The translations under genes and the position numbers were made by a program. Positions 9,014 to 17,756 of a DNA stretch of 64,000 bases are shown here, one piece after another (position 1 is the first letter of the stretch; each line of letters starts with the position of its first letter). The notes beneath the pieces were generated by a model. The model had not been told where the DNA came from and did not search any database. It worked only from the letters and a program-made list of their open reading frames with translations. This DNA comes from Ornithinimicrobium cryptoxanthini (GTDB taxonomy: Bacteria; Actinomycetota; Actinomycetes; Actinomycetales; Dermatophilaceae), in contig NZ_CP099490.1 of assembly GCF_023923205.1 (NCBI RefSeq), positions 1,674,001 through 1,738,000 of the forward strand, in the 5' to 3' direction.

Positions 9014-9041
9014 TACCAGAACACATACCAAACGCGTACCA
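9014..9041. repeat. Three phased TACCA repeats between the tRNA and xis
   Basis: TACCA occurs at 9014, 9026 and 9037, spaced 12 and 11 bases, about one helical turn apart. It is in an unusually AT-rich stretch between the attachment site and the excisionase gene. Phased direct repeats here fit arm-type sites for the recombinase or Xis binding sites. The function is inferred. Confidence 0.4.
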
Positions 9042-9104
9042 CGATCAACGCGTTGCGCCGTCCTCAGACACCCTGACAGCGGGTTCGCCCGCATAGGGAA
9101 CTGT

Positions 9105-9407
9105 ATGAGCGAGCGGACCTCCACCCCACTGATGCCGCGCGAGTTGTGGACCGCGCCCCAGCTTGCCGACTACCTCGGCAAGCCGCTCAAGTACGTCTAC
9201 AGGCTCACCCACGAGCGACGCATCGACCACTACGTCATCGGTCGCGAACTGCGCTTCGACCCGGAGCACGTCCGGTCGTTCCTGGATGAAGCCCACTACG
9301 CGGTGCATGTCAGTGACGAAACTGCCGAGCAGGCCCCCGAAACCGCCACAGTCCTTCCGCGCATCGGACGCCCCAGGGGTCACCGAAATGATCGGCATGT
9401 GACATGA
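9105..9407 (+). CDS. Excisionase (HTH_17 / MerR-like DNA-binding protein)
   Basis: 100 residues. A winged-helix excisionase-type domain fills the N-terminal half: ELWTAPQLADYLGKPLKYVYRLTHERRIDHYVIGRELRFDPEHVRSFL. Proteins of this kind bend the attachment site and steer the recombinase toward excision. A longer frame is open upstream to 8985, but ATG 9105 leaves the att-proximal repeats outside the gene and begins close to the domain, so it is preferred. The stop overlaps the recombinase start (ATGA), so the two are co-translated. Confidence 0.85.
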   Translation: MSERTSTPLMPRELWTAPQLADYLGKPLKYVYRLTHERRIDHYVIGRELRFDPEHVRSFLDEAHYAVHVSDETAEQAPETATVLPRIGRPRGHRNDRHVT

Positions 9408-10576
9408 AGCCCAAGCAGAAGCCGAAGACCGCAGCCGATCGGCGCAAGCTGTCTCCGGGGGTCGGGCTGAGCTCCTACCCGTCTGGTCGGGTCGCCTACC
9501 GCTACCGCTGGACTGACAGGACCGGCAAGAGGCAGGTCGCGACGTTTGACACCGCTGACGAGGCTGAATTCTTCCGGGTCCGCATTCTGTCCGATCCACA
9601 GGCCGAGGCAGTCACCCGGACCATGACGTTCACCTCGTGGTGGGAGCGGTGGATGGAGCCTCGCGACCTGTTGCCCTCAACCAGGAAGGGCTACGAGTCC
9701 CTGGCTCGCAACCACATCTTGCCTGCTGTGGGTGATCTGCGGCTGTGCGACATCAGGCCCTCGCACTTGGTACGGATGCACGCCGACATGCTCCAGAAGA
9801 AGGGCTTGTCTGACAGCCACGCCGGCAAAGCGCTAGAACAGGTGGGAGCCTGCCTGCAAGACGCTGTGGTCGAAGGGATACTCGCCAGCAACCCGCACGC
9901 GATCATGCCGCGTCGAAAGCGTCGGAGCGCAGGGACGCAGAAGGATCAGTACGCACTGACGGTCTCGGAATTGATCGCTCTCGAGCGGGCGATGGATGCG
10001 CACTGGGCCGTCCTGGTGCCGTTCATCGCAGAGACCGGCCTGCGCATTGGTGAGGTCTCCGCCCTGACCGTCGGGGACGTCGACCTGGACAACGGACGGG
10101 TGAGCGTGACCAAGTCCCGCAAAAAGACCGGCGAACTGGGCCCACCCAAGTCGAGGGCCGGCTACCGGACGGTGCCGACCCTGACGAGCACCACGACAGA
10201 ACGGTTGCGGATGAAGATCACGGACCAGACCCTAACCAAGCAGTCACCATTATTCGCCGGCAAACGTGGAGGAATCCTCAACCAGGACAACTTCCGCGGC
10301 AGGGAGTGGGCTGACGCCGTAACCAAGGCCGGTCTAGACAAGCTGGCTGACGGACGACCCGCACCGACACCCCACACGCTGCGTCACACGGCCATCACCA
10401 TGTGGATGCAACGGGCCCACCTGTCCCCGTACCAGGCAGCCCGGCTCGCGGGACACGAGACCAGCGTCGTCACCGAGTCCATCTACTCTCACCTGAATCC
10501 CGGCGAGCTCGGGTTCGTCAGAGACGCGATGGAAGGGTGGGGAAGGGCAAAGCTGCGGGCAGTCAGTGATGACTGA
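9404..10576 (+). CDS. int: Tyrosine recombinase/integrase of the ICE
   Basis: 390 residues, the normal size for phage/ICE integrases. It catalyses site-specific integration and excision at the tRNA. There is an N-terminal arm-binding domain, then a core-binding SAM-like domain (about 70-160: TFTSWWERWMEPRDLLPSTRKGY...), then the catalytic domain. Catalytic residues are visible: Arg214 (ETGLRIGE), His324-x-x-Arg327 (HTLRH), His351 (AGHETS) and nucleophile Tyr361 (SIYSHL). All are present, so the enzyme looks intact. It overlaps xis by four bases. Confidence 0.96.
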   Translation: MKPKQKPKTAADRRKLSPGVGLSSYPSGRVAYRYRWTDRTGKRQVATFDTADEAEFFRVRILSDPQAEAVTRTMTFTSWWERWMEPRDLLPSTRKGYESLARNHILPAVGDLRLCDIRPSHLVRMHADMLQKKGLSDSHAGKALEQVGACLQDAVVEGILASNPHAIMPRRKRRSAGTQKDQYALTVSELIALERAMDAHWAVLVPFIAETGLRIGEVSALTVGDVDLDNGRVSVTKSRKKTGELGPPKSRAGYRTVPTLTSTTTERLRMKITDQTLTKQSPLFAGKRGGILNQDNFRGREWADAVTKAGLDKLADGRPAPTPHTLRHTAITMWMQRAHLSPYQAARLAGHETSVVTESIYSHLNPGELGFVRDAMEGWGRAKLRAVSDD

Positions 10577-10785
10577 GGGTCGTCTGACTGCCCATTCCCT
10601 ACGGCGTCGCGTGGGGTCGGCTCGACCCAGGGGACCCCCAGCCTGCGGCCAACATACTGTCCGACGGGTCCCCAAACTTGAGTACCGGAAGGGAAAGGTG
10701 GGTGGACGCGATGGGGTCAGGCCCCGTTCTGTAGACGAGCTCGGGCAGGCGTCGTTTGAGCGATCTAGGCAGTCGTGATGCTGAG

Positions 10786-11900
10786 TCATTGCTTGCCGCT
10801 GTGGCGATGCGGGTCGTACACGGTGTCGGTGGTCCAGCAGGCCCAGATGACACGGACGCAGCCCCGGGCCAGGATCCGGACCGCGTGCGGATGGCGGGCT
10901 CCACGTGTGCCCGCGCGCGTCGGTAGCAGTCGCTGGCCCCGGCCGAGGAGTGGCGGGAGTTGTCGGCGAAACTGGTGATTGCCACCCGTGCCTGCTTGTT
11001 GGCGGTGTAGCGGAACCCGACAGTGCGGGACTTTCCCGAGGCCTTGGTGACCGGTGCTGCACTGCAGAGGGCGGCGACTTGCTCGGGGTTGTCACAGCGT
11101 TCGAGCAGAGGCCCGATCTCCGCGATGAGACGCGCCAGGCTGACCGTGGCAGTCCGCGGCAACGTCTGCAGCAGTGAGGTTTTGGGGTGTGCCGCTAGGG
11201 CGGTGGCGATCTGCTGTTCCAGCACGACGATCTGGCCGTTCAGCATCCTGATGTGGATGATAGAGGCGCCGACGATGACCGTAAGCACGCTCGGTGCGAT
11301 GGCGGAGGCGCTAACCGGCGCGGCGCGCAGTCGCTGGACCAGTTCGGCTGGGGACTCGCCACCGCGGTAGCTGTGACGGTGGCAGAACTGACGCATCCTG
11401 CCCTCGCCGAGGTGTCGCGCTGACTGCGGTGCCGGATAGTCGGCCAGGAACGCCAACGCGATCGGTGAGGTGAGCTTCTGGAAGATGAGCGCGGCTCCGG
11501 GCCAGTGTTCAGCCAGGATGGCCCACAGCTGGTTGGATGCCCCCGCGCGTGCCTGCACCAGAGCGGTCCGGGCCCGCACGAGTGCGGCCAGTTCACGTGT
11601 GGGCTGCGCCACCGGCTCCACTCGGCGCAGACGGTGGTTGTCGGTGCGGGCGTAGTCGGCGAGCATGAACGCATCAGCGCTGTCGGACTTGGCTCCGGCC
11701 GACCCCCATGGGGGGCGGGCTGCCTTGAACGCGGCTGGCTCGACCATCATCACGCGGTGCCCGGCCTGAGTGATCAAGCCCACCACCAAGCACTCACGCG
11801 CGCACGCTCGCCACCGGCAGCGCGGCCGGGTCGCCCCGTTTGGCGAGCTGGGCGAATAGCGAGGCAATCTCGCATCGCGCGACTGACCTGCGCGCGAGGT
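10786..11900 (-). pseudogene. Decayed IS110-family transposase
   Basis: The minus strand carries IS110-type sequence in several frames. LFAQLAKRGDPAALPVA is in one frame (around 11,805-11,855). A frameshift leads to the main block, VVGLITQAGHRVMMVEPAAFK, then AKSDSADAFMLADYARTDNHRL (DEDD domain) and, further on, LLQTLPRTATVSLARLIAEIGPLLERC and SFADNSRHSS (Transposase_20 region). After that the frame shifts again, continuing as HPHAVRILARGCVRVIWACW and ending at the stop at 10786. The first part of the DEDD domain is missing beyond about 11,900. With two frameshifts and a missing start it cannot be active. Clear boundaries or target duplications were not found. The 10,577-10,785 stretch beside it shows no gene. 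Confidence 0.8.
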
Positions 11901-11935
11901 CGTTGCCCTGGGGCGTGGCCCGTTAAGGTCTACGC

Positions 11936-12169
11936 GTGACGATTCCTGGTATTGGGGCGAGCGACCGACATGAGCAGATGCTGCTCGAGCGGGTGGCAAT
12001 TGCGTCAGCCGAAGCGCACCGAGCGGACGCCGAACTGAGAGCGGCTCGAGACAGACGCGACACCGCGATTAGGGCGGCAATTAGGGCGGGCATAGACCCG
12101 TTGGTCGTCACGGAGCAGGCGGGCATGTCGCGTGGATTTGTCAGTCGCGTTGTCAACGCACCTCGATAG
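11936..12169 (+). CDS. Small HTH-type DNA-binding protein
   Basis: 77 residues from a GTG start. The first two-thirds is charged and probably one long helix (HEQMLLERVAIASAEAHRADAELRAARDRRDTAI). The end looks like a helix-turn-helix: GIDPLVVTEQAGMSRGFVSRVV. No Shine-Dalgarno is obvious, so it may be leaderless. Similar short coiled-coil plus HTH proteins are common near the regulatory ends of actinobacterial mobile elements. The role is not known. It directly abuts the broken end of the IS110 remnant. Confidence 0.6.
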   Translation: MTIPGIGASDRHEQMLLERVAIASAEAHRADAELRAARDRRDTAIRAAIRAGIDPLVVTEQAGMSRGFVSRVVNAPR

Positions 12170-12293
12170 TCCTACGCGGCGCGCCGTTGTTCCTCACGGA
12201 TCTGGAGCCCTCTCTGCGCAAACTCCTAGCACGCCACGTGCTGGCGTACGGTCCGCTGTTCGCTGACCTGGAAACTAGGCCGACGGCTGCGAT

Positions 12294-12506
12294 CTAGCGA
12301 CCTGCGGCCGGGAGTAGCCTCATGAGACGGTCAACGTCTTCAGGATCCACGCGGAGAATCCGCGGGCCGCTCCGGTAGGCGGGCAAGCTTCCGTCCGAGA
12401 TACGGCGTCGTTGCGTTCGCTGGCTGATACCAGTTCCTTCGGCCGCTCCGGCCAAGGACTCGTAGTGCCGCCGGGTCGTTGACTGTGTCGGGCTGTGTGC
12501 GCTCAT
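12294..12506 (-). CDS. Excisionase-like helix-turn-helix protein
   Basis: 70 residues from ATG 12506. The region YESLAGAAEGTGISQRTQRRRISDGSLPAYRSGPRILRVDPEDVDRLM matches the layout of excisionase/HTH_17 proteins: helix-turn-helix, short wing with basic residues, then RVDPEDVDRL. It differs from the xis at 9105 in orientation and sequence, so it may be a regulator of the element rather than a second recombination factor. The in-frame upstream extension to 12578 has no domain and was left out. Confidence 0.7.
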   Translation of the reverse strand: MSAHSPTQSTTRRHYESLAGAAEGTGISQRTQRRRISDGSLPAYRSGPRILRVDPEDVDRLMRLLPAAGR

Positions 12507-13048
12507 GCACTCTAAACGCCCTGCGCGTGTCTGGGAGCCAGCACCCATGGCGTGGACCCCAGAAGGCAAACAGCACATCTGTCTGAGGCGCCCATGTGGG
12601 GGCGCGGGGCCAGTAGCGCCTTGTGAGGCGGCGAAGGCGTTGGTCGAAAAATGGGACGACTCGTGTCTGTCGGGGGCGCCCTTGACGACAACGATCGCAC
12701 TTGAAGTCCCGGCGACTCCTGTCTATCTGTCGCACGTGCTGACCAGCACGAACGTTTTGGTCGCACAAGGCGGTGCCCGACCGGACGCCACGGTCCGACA
12801 CGAGAACGGGCCGAACCGAAACCCAAATCTGTCGAATCTTTACCTGATCATTGGTTTCTGCTGAGGATCTTGGGTCTACGGTCGTTAAGACGTGCCGGAG
12901 CGCAGTGGGATGACTGGGGCAACCTGCATGTCGGGCTGTGGACAACAAAAGCGGGGGTTGGCAGACCAGTTCTACAGTGCGGAACGTGGCTGATTGAGTC
13001 CCAGAACACAGCTTGGGCCGCTTTGGGCGGTAAACGACGGAGAAACTC
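12507..13048. other. Intergenic region without a supported gene
   Basis: About 540 bases between the divergent small HTH gene and the lipoprotein gene. The open frames here have no recognisable domain and unconvincing composition. The second half is relatively AT-rich and probably holds the promoter of the downstream Tad-like operon; no clear -35/-10 pair was identified. Confidence 0.4.
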
Positions 13049-13669
13049 ATGATTCTGACGACCTCCCGGACCACGGGCGCGTACTTGACATTCGCGACGT
13101 GCCTCGCGCTTGTGGCGTGTAGCGATGCTGTCGACGAGGCGCCCACACCCTCCACGACAGACACCTCAACAGCAAGCACCTCCGACCCGGCCGTGACCAC
13201 CTCGACACCGTCGGCCGATGGCAGCGTCACCACCACGGCGCCGCCGGATCAGTCGGCCGAGGAGCACGATCAGGCCGACATTAAGGAAACCCTTGAGCTC
13301 TACACCGGGGCGATGACGGCCGCGTTCAACGGCGAAGCGTCGATCGAGGAGATCTACCCTTACACCAAGGGCACGGCACGCGAGCAGTGGACAACCGAGG
13401 TCATGGCCGCCGAAGCGCAGGGCTACACCTTTAGCGGGGAAACTCAACTGGAGGTGCTAGAAGTCTCGGTGGATGGAGACTCAGCGACCGTGTTGGCGTG
13501 CGCAGACGTCTCGACTGTCGAGGCGATCGACGAGAACGGTGACTCGATCATCGCGGAAGATCGACTCGACCGGACGCTGAACGACTTCGTCCTGGTGCGT
13601 GACGACTCGGCGGCCGTGGGCTGGTACGTCGTGGAAGACACGAACAGGAGCGAGCCGTGCGACGGTTGA
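13049..13669 (+). CDS. Secreted lipoprotein, first gene of the Tad-like operon
   Basis: 206 residues. The N-terminus has a lipoprotein signal ending in LALVAC (lipobox, Cys24), followed by a Thr/Ser/Pro-rich linker and a folded region: DIKETLELYTGAMTAAFNGEASIEEIYPYTKGTAREQWTTEVMAAEAQGYTF..., with a pattern like small NTF2-type domains of actinobacterial lipoproteins. It should be anchored on the outer face of the membrane. The next gene starts inside its last 13 bases. Exact function unknown; similar lipoproteins often lead secretion or conjugation operons. Confidence 0.75.
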   Translation: MILTTSRTTGAYLTFATCLALVACSDAVDEAPTPSTTDTSTASTSDPAVTTSTPSADGSVTTTAPPDQSAEEHDQADIKETLELYTGAMTAAFNGEASIEEIYPYTKGTAREQWTTEVMAAEAQGYTFSGETQLEVLEVSVDGDSATVLACADVSTVEAIDENGDSIIAEDRLDRTLNDFVLVRDDSAAVGWYVVEDTNRSEPCDG

Positions 13670-14580
13670 TCGCCCGCTTCTGCGCCCTCGGGGTAACCCT
13701 GGGCTGCTCCCTTGTCGTGCTTTCCGGCTCACCGGTTCAAGCTGAGCCAGAGTGCAGGGAGAAGAGCAAACTTACTGGACAGTGCTTGGTTTACGTCACG
13801 CCGCCTCCGCCGGATTACCCGTTACCTCCGGGTGTTAGCCCGGGCGAGCCGGGAGACCCGGGTGTCCACAACTGTGTCGACCCTGTGACTGGCACTGACT
13901 ACGCGTGCATCGTGGGTGACTGGTACTGGTCGTATGAGTGGGCTTGCTATACGAAGTATGCGGAGCCTCAGCCGCCGTGGAGTGACCCGGTGTGGTCGGG
14001 CAGTACGGAGGGGGCCGTCTTTTGGTGCTCTCGTGGTGTCACTTTGACGGACCGCTTTCCAGCGGACACGGTTGCGCGGTGGGCGCCGTCTCCGCCGTGG
14101 GGTGCCCCGCAGGATCCGAGGGATCTGGCGTTGGCCGCGATCGAGACGATGAACTTGCGGGCGATAGAAATTGGGATTGTTCCTGAGCAGGGCGCGAACC
14201 GAGTCGGGCTTTTGGGGTTGCCGACGTGGATGTGGGTGGATGACGTGGAGGGGTCGACCTGGGGGCCGATCACGCGCACCGCAACCTCGGGCCCGTGGTC
14301 GGTGACCGCCACTGCTGAGGTGGACCGGATCGAGTGGGACATGGGTGACGGAACTGTCGTGACCTGCACGACGTCCGGGACTGAGTACCAGGACGTTTAC
14401 CAGGACGCGGACAGTCCGGACTGTGGCCACCGGTATGAGGACCAGGGGACGTTCGCGGTGTCGGCGACTTCCTACTGGGTCATCACCTGGTCGGGTATCG
14501 GACAGTCGGGAACGATCGAGATGGACTTGACGCAGGACGGACAGATTGTGATGGGGGAGGCCCAGGTGCTGAGCCAGTAG
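13657..14580 (+). CDS. Secreted protein with a PKD-like domain
   Basis: 307 residues from GTG 13657. A signal peptide (RRLIARFCALGVTLGCSLVVLSGSPVQAEPE) is followed by a Pro-rich stretch and a cysteine-containing middle. The C-terminal domain has VDRIEWDMGDGTVVTC...CGHRYEDQGTFAVSATSYW, the pattern of a PKD/Ig-like fold (GDG then H-Y-x3-G-x-F-x-V). It is probably exported and may act at the cell surface with the pilus or mating apparatus. It overlaps the lipoprotein gene, so they are co-translated. No enzymatic motif was seen. Confidence 0.7.
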   Translation: MRRLIARFCALGVTLGCSLVVLSGSPVQAEPECREKSKLTGQCLVYVTPPPPDYPLPPGVSPGEPGDPGVHNCVDPVTGTDYACIVGDWYWSYEWACYTKYAEPQPPWSDPVWSGSTEGAVFWCSRGVTLTDRFPADTVARWAPSPPWGAPQDPRDLALAAIETMNLRAIEIGIVPEQGANRVGLLGLPTWMWVDDVEGSTWGPITRTATSGPWSVTATAEVDRIEWDMGDGTVVTCTTSGTEYQDVYQDADSPDCGHRYEDQGTFAVSATSYWVITWSGIGQSGTIEMDLTQDGQIVMGEAQVLSQ

Positions 14581-14656
14581 TTCGCCAAGGGCGGGATCCA
14601 ACTCGGGGAGGCAGACCTCGAGCCACAAGGGCACAAGCGACGGGGAGAGCGAGAGT

Positions 14657-15370
14657 ATGGCCAAGAAACTGGACCTGGCAGAGGGCCAGCCCGGCAGTGG
14701 TGGCGGATCTTTGCCACCTACCACTACGACACCAACCGAGCCCACGGTGGCGGCGCCGCCGAAGTTGCGGCGGCGCCCGGTCTTGGCCCTTGCTGGGTTG
14801 GCGTTGGTCATCATCGGTGCGTTGGCTGCGGTGTGGATCTACCTGTTGAGCAGCGAGGCCGTGGAGGCCGTCGCGGTGCGGGAGACGGTCATGCGGGGCG
14901 CGATGATCGAGGCGGGCGACCTGGTGACGGTCCGGGTGAACCCGGACCCTGCTCTGCAGCTCGCGCCGGGGGAGCAGATGGACTCGTTCGTGGGCCAGCG
15001 AGCAGCCCGGGATCTGAGTGCCGGCAGTCTGGTCACGCGGGAGGCGGTCACCGAGCAGGTGATGCCAGCTGGTGGGCTTTCGATGGTGGGGTTGGCGTTG
15101 ACCCCGGCGCTGATGCCGGGGGAGGCGCTGCTGGTGGGGGACTCGGTGCGGATCGTGGCCACGCCCGGTCAGGGGGGTGACCCGGCAGATTTTGAGGCCG
15201 CGGGCACGTTGTTCCCGGCCGAGGTGGTGGGTGTGAGCCGTTCGTCGGTGGACTACGCGGCTGAGACGGTTGTCTCGGTTCTGGTGCCGCAGGGTCAGGC
15301 GGCGCAGATCGTGCAGTGGGCCTCGGCGGGGCGGGTCGCCCTGGTGCTGGACAGCAGGGAGACGAACTGA
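14657..15370 (+). CDS. SAF domain membrane protein (CpaB-like)
   Basis: 237 residues. A short cytoplasmic N-terminus is followed by one membrane helix (LALAGLALVIIGALAAVWIYLL) and an extracytoplasmic SAF domain (AVAVRETVMRGAMIEAGDLVTVRVNP... to AGSLVTREAV). SAF domains occur in CpaB/RcpC of Tad pilus systems, where they act in periplasmic assembly or modulation of the pilus. Being directly upstream of the MinD/TadZ-like and CpaF genes supports that role. Its TGA overlaps the next start (TGATG). Confidence 0.8.
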   Translation: MAKKLDLAEGQPGSGGGSLPPTTTTPTEPTVAAPPKLRRRPVLALAGLALVIIGALAAVWIYLLSSEAVEAVAVRETVMRGAMIEAGDLVTVRVNPDPALQLAPGEQMDSFVGQRAARDLSAGSLVTREAVTEQVMPAGGLSMVGLALTPALMPGEALLVGDSVRIVATPGQGGDPADFEAAGTLFPAEVVGVSRSSVDYAAETVVSVLVPQGQAAQIVQWASAGRVALVLDSRETN

Positions 15371-16152
15371 TGGCTGTGATCGCGTTGGTGTCTGCCTCAG
15401 GCTCTCCGGGAGTGACGACCACTGCGCTGGGGTGGGCCCTGTCTAGGGTTCGGCGCACGATCTTGGTCGACGCGGACCCGACGGGCGGGGCGGCGATGCT
15501 GGCCGGCTACCTGCGTGGTCAGATGGTGCCTCCCGACGCCTTGCTCGAACTGTGGGCGGCTCACCAGCAGGGCAAGCTGCGGGCCGTGCTGCCTACGGTC
15601 ACGATGTCCTTGCCGGATTCGCAGGTGGGGTTGTTGCCGGGAACCCGCGCGCATAGTCAGGCGGGCAGCCTGGCTGGTTTGTGGGAGCCGTTGCTGGCGG
15701 CGCTGAAAGCGCTGGACGGCACTGGCCAGGACGCGATCGTGGACGTGGGTCGGCTCGGGTTGGCAGGGTCGCCGACCCCGTTGCTGTATGGCGCGGATCT
15801 GGCGTTGGCCGTGTGCCGCACCGATCTGGTGTCGCTGTCGGCGTTGCGTTCCTGGCTGGCCACGTTGCACACCGAGTTCGAGGACGTGGGCGGAGCCGCA
15901 TCGTTGGGGGTTGTCCTGGTGGGACCGGGACGTCCCTACTCCAGGGGTGAGGTCGGCAAGGTGCTGTCCGATGTGTGCGGTGGAGTGGACCCGGTCATCG
16001 CGAGTGTGGACTGGGACCCGAAGGCAGCGGCCGCGTTCTCTGCCGGGGCACCGGTGCGACGGCTCGATTCCAGCAAGTTGGTGCGAAGCCTGAAAGTCCT
16101 TGAGACGTCCGCACGCAGGATCATCGGGACCGCCGAGCAGGTGGCGTCGTGA
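15370..16152 (+). CDS. MinD/ParA-like protein (TadZ/CpaE type) with degenerate P-loop
   Basis: 260 residues from ATG 15370, the start overlapping the SAF gene stop; an upstream in-frame extension runs into that gene and was rejected. The N-terminus AVIALVSASGSPGVTTTALGWAL has the place and shape of a deviant Walker A but lacks its lysine. The next segment, ILVDADPTGGAAMLAGYL, matches the MinD switch/Asp region. TadZ and CpaE proteins localise Tad pilus assembly and often have weakened ATPase sites. Position between the SAF and CpaF genes fits. Cytoplasmic, membrane-peripheral by analogy. Confidence 0.75.
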   Translation: MAVIALVSASGSPGVTTTALGWALSRVRRTILVDADPTGGAAMLAGYLRGQMVPPDALLELWAAHQQGKLRAVLPTVTMSLPDSQVGLLPGTRAHSQAGSLAGLWEPLLAALKALDGTGQDAIVDVGRLGLAGSPTPLLYGADLALAVCRTDLVSLSALRSWLATLHTEFEDVGGAASLGVVLVGPGRPYSRGEVGKVLSDVCGGVDPVIASVDWDPKAAAAFSAGAPVRRLDSSKLVRSLKVLETSARRIIGTAEQVAS

Positions 16153-17756
16153 GCGTGGAGGAGTTCGAGGTGCAGCCCGACTCTGCGGCGAGCACGGACC
16201 CGGCCAGTCTGCCGATCTTCGGCACCCCCACTGACACTGGTGCAGGTACGACGTCGACGTCGGCATCGCGCCCTGGTCGCCGCCGTGGTGGGTTCATGTT
16301 GGATCAGGCCGGGACGGAGCGTGAAGAGGCACCGCGCGCCTCCACGGGCAACGTCGTGGCCCTGCCGCCGAGGATGGCGCAGTGGGCCAAGCCGGTCGAG
16401 TCCTGGGCGGTAGAAGAGGGTCTGGACTGGGACTTGGTGGCCAGCGTGCGTCAGCAGGCCGCGGACCGGCTCAGCCAGGAAGACTCCGGCGGCACCGAAA
16501 GCCGCGTAACTGAACGGGAGCGTGGTCGGGCGATCATCTTGGAGCTGTTGGCGCGGGAGGCCAAGGAACGGTTGCGGGCGGGGGAGAGCGCTTGGCCTGC
16601 GGACTTGGCGGACCGGTTGGCGCGGGCAGTGTTCGACGCGGTGTTTGGGCTGGGCAGGCTGCAGCCGTTGGTCGATGATCCGCAGATCGAGAACATCATG
16701 ATTTTCGGGCACGACCAGGTCACGGTCGAGCTGACCGGGGGCCGACAGGTGGCCGCACCGCCGGTGGCTGACTCAGATGAGGAGCTGGTGGACTTCCTGG
16801 CGTTCGTCGCCTCCCGCTCGGAGGTCAACGCCCGTTCGTTCTCACCGGCACACCCGGCGCTACACATGCGCTTGGACGGCGGGGCCCGGTTGGCCGCCCA
16901 AGCCTGGGTCACGCCGCGCCCGCAGGTCGTCATCCGGCGCCACCGGTTGACGCAGATCGCCCTGGTTGACCTGGTGGGTTTGGGTGCGTTGTCACCGGTC
17001 GCGGCGAGCTTCCTGGCGGCCGTGGTGCGCAGCGGACGCTCGATCGTGGTCTCCGGCGCCCAGGGTGCGGGGAAAACCACGATGGTGCGGGCCTTGTGCG
17101 ATGAGATCGGCAGGCACGAGGTCATCGGCACGTTCGAGACCGAGTACGAGCTGCACTTGCACGAGATGCGTACCAAGCACCCGCACGTCTTCGCGTTCGA
17201 GGCCCGGCCCGGGTCCGGTGAGGTCGGCCCTGATGGCCGTCGTCGTGCTGGTGAGTACACCTTGGACCAGGCGCTGCACGACAGCTTCCGGATGAACCTG
17301 AACCGTCAGATCGTCGGTGAGGTCCGCGGCCCGGAGGCGGCCGCGATGCTCAAGGCGATGCAGTCGGGGTCGGGGTCGATCTCGACCACACACGCCGCGC
17401 ACGCGCTCGGCGCGGTGGAGAAGCTGGTGACGTGCGTGATGGAGTCCGGTAGCCACGCCACCCACGACTACGCGCTGCGTGCAGTCGCCTCGGGCATCAA
17501 CGTCATCGTGCACGTCGACAAGCAAACGAAGACCACGCCGGACGGGCAGGCGCAGGTGTCACGGTTCGTCTCCGAGATCATCACCCTCAGCTTGGGCGAG
17601 CAGCAGAGCGGCTACGCGACCACACACGTGTTCAAGACCGCACCGGGAGCAACGACCGCCACCGCCTACGTGCTGCCCGATGAGTACCGGGACCTGAGCA
17701 GGCATGGCTTCGACCTGGACGCCTTCACCCAGGAGCAGCAGGGGAGGCGCACATGA
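16149..17756 (+). CDS. CpaF/TadA (VirB11-like) secretion ATPase
   Basis: 535 residues from GTG overlapping the previous stop. This hexameric ATPase family powers Tad pilus assembly and is related to VirB11. An N-terminal extension of about 90 residues is low-complexity. The N-terminal domain contains LARAVFDAVFGLGRLQPLVDDPQIENIMI, typical of TadA. The ATPase core has Walker A GAQGAGKTT (303-311), an Asp-box region (ETEYELHLHE), MNLNRQIVGEVRGPEAAAML (Walker B region) and the His box SGSISTTHAAHALGAVEKL. It is the only VirB11-like ATPase seen in the window, so it may serve the Tad-like machine, the mating machine or both. Confidence 0.92.
   Translation: MSVEEFEVQPDSAASTDPASLPIFGTPTDTGAGTTSTSASRPGRRRGGFMLDQAGTEREEAPRASTGNVVALPPRMAQWAKPVESWAVEEGLDWDLVASVRQQAADRLSQEDSGGTESRVTERERGRAIILELLAREAKERLRAGESAWPADLADRLARAVFDAVFGLGRLQPLVDDPQIENIMIFGHDQVTVELTGGRQVAAPPVADSDEELVDFLAFVASRSEVNARSFSPAHPALHMRLDGGARLAAQAWVTPRPQVVIRRHRLTQIALVDLVGLGALSPVAASFLAAVVRSGRSIVVSGAQGAGKTTMVRALCDEIGRHEVIGTFETEYELHLHEMRTKHPHVFAFEARPGSGEVGPDGRRRAGEYTLDQALHDSFRMNLNRQIVGEVRGPEAAAMLKAMQSGSGSISTTHAAHALGAVEKLVTCVMESGSHATHDYALRAVASGINVIVHVDKQTKTTPDGQAQVSRFVSEIITLSLGEQQSGYATTHVFKTAPGATTATAYVLPDEYRDLSRHGFDLDAFTQEQQGRRT

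Noticed and set aside
12505..12864. A 119-codon plus-strand frame opposite and beyond the small HTH gene
   Set aside because: No domain, unconvincing composition, and it overlaps the start of a better supported minus-strand gene.
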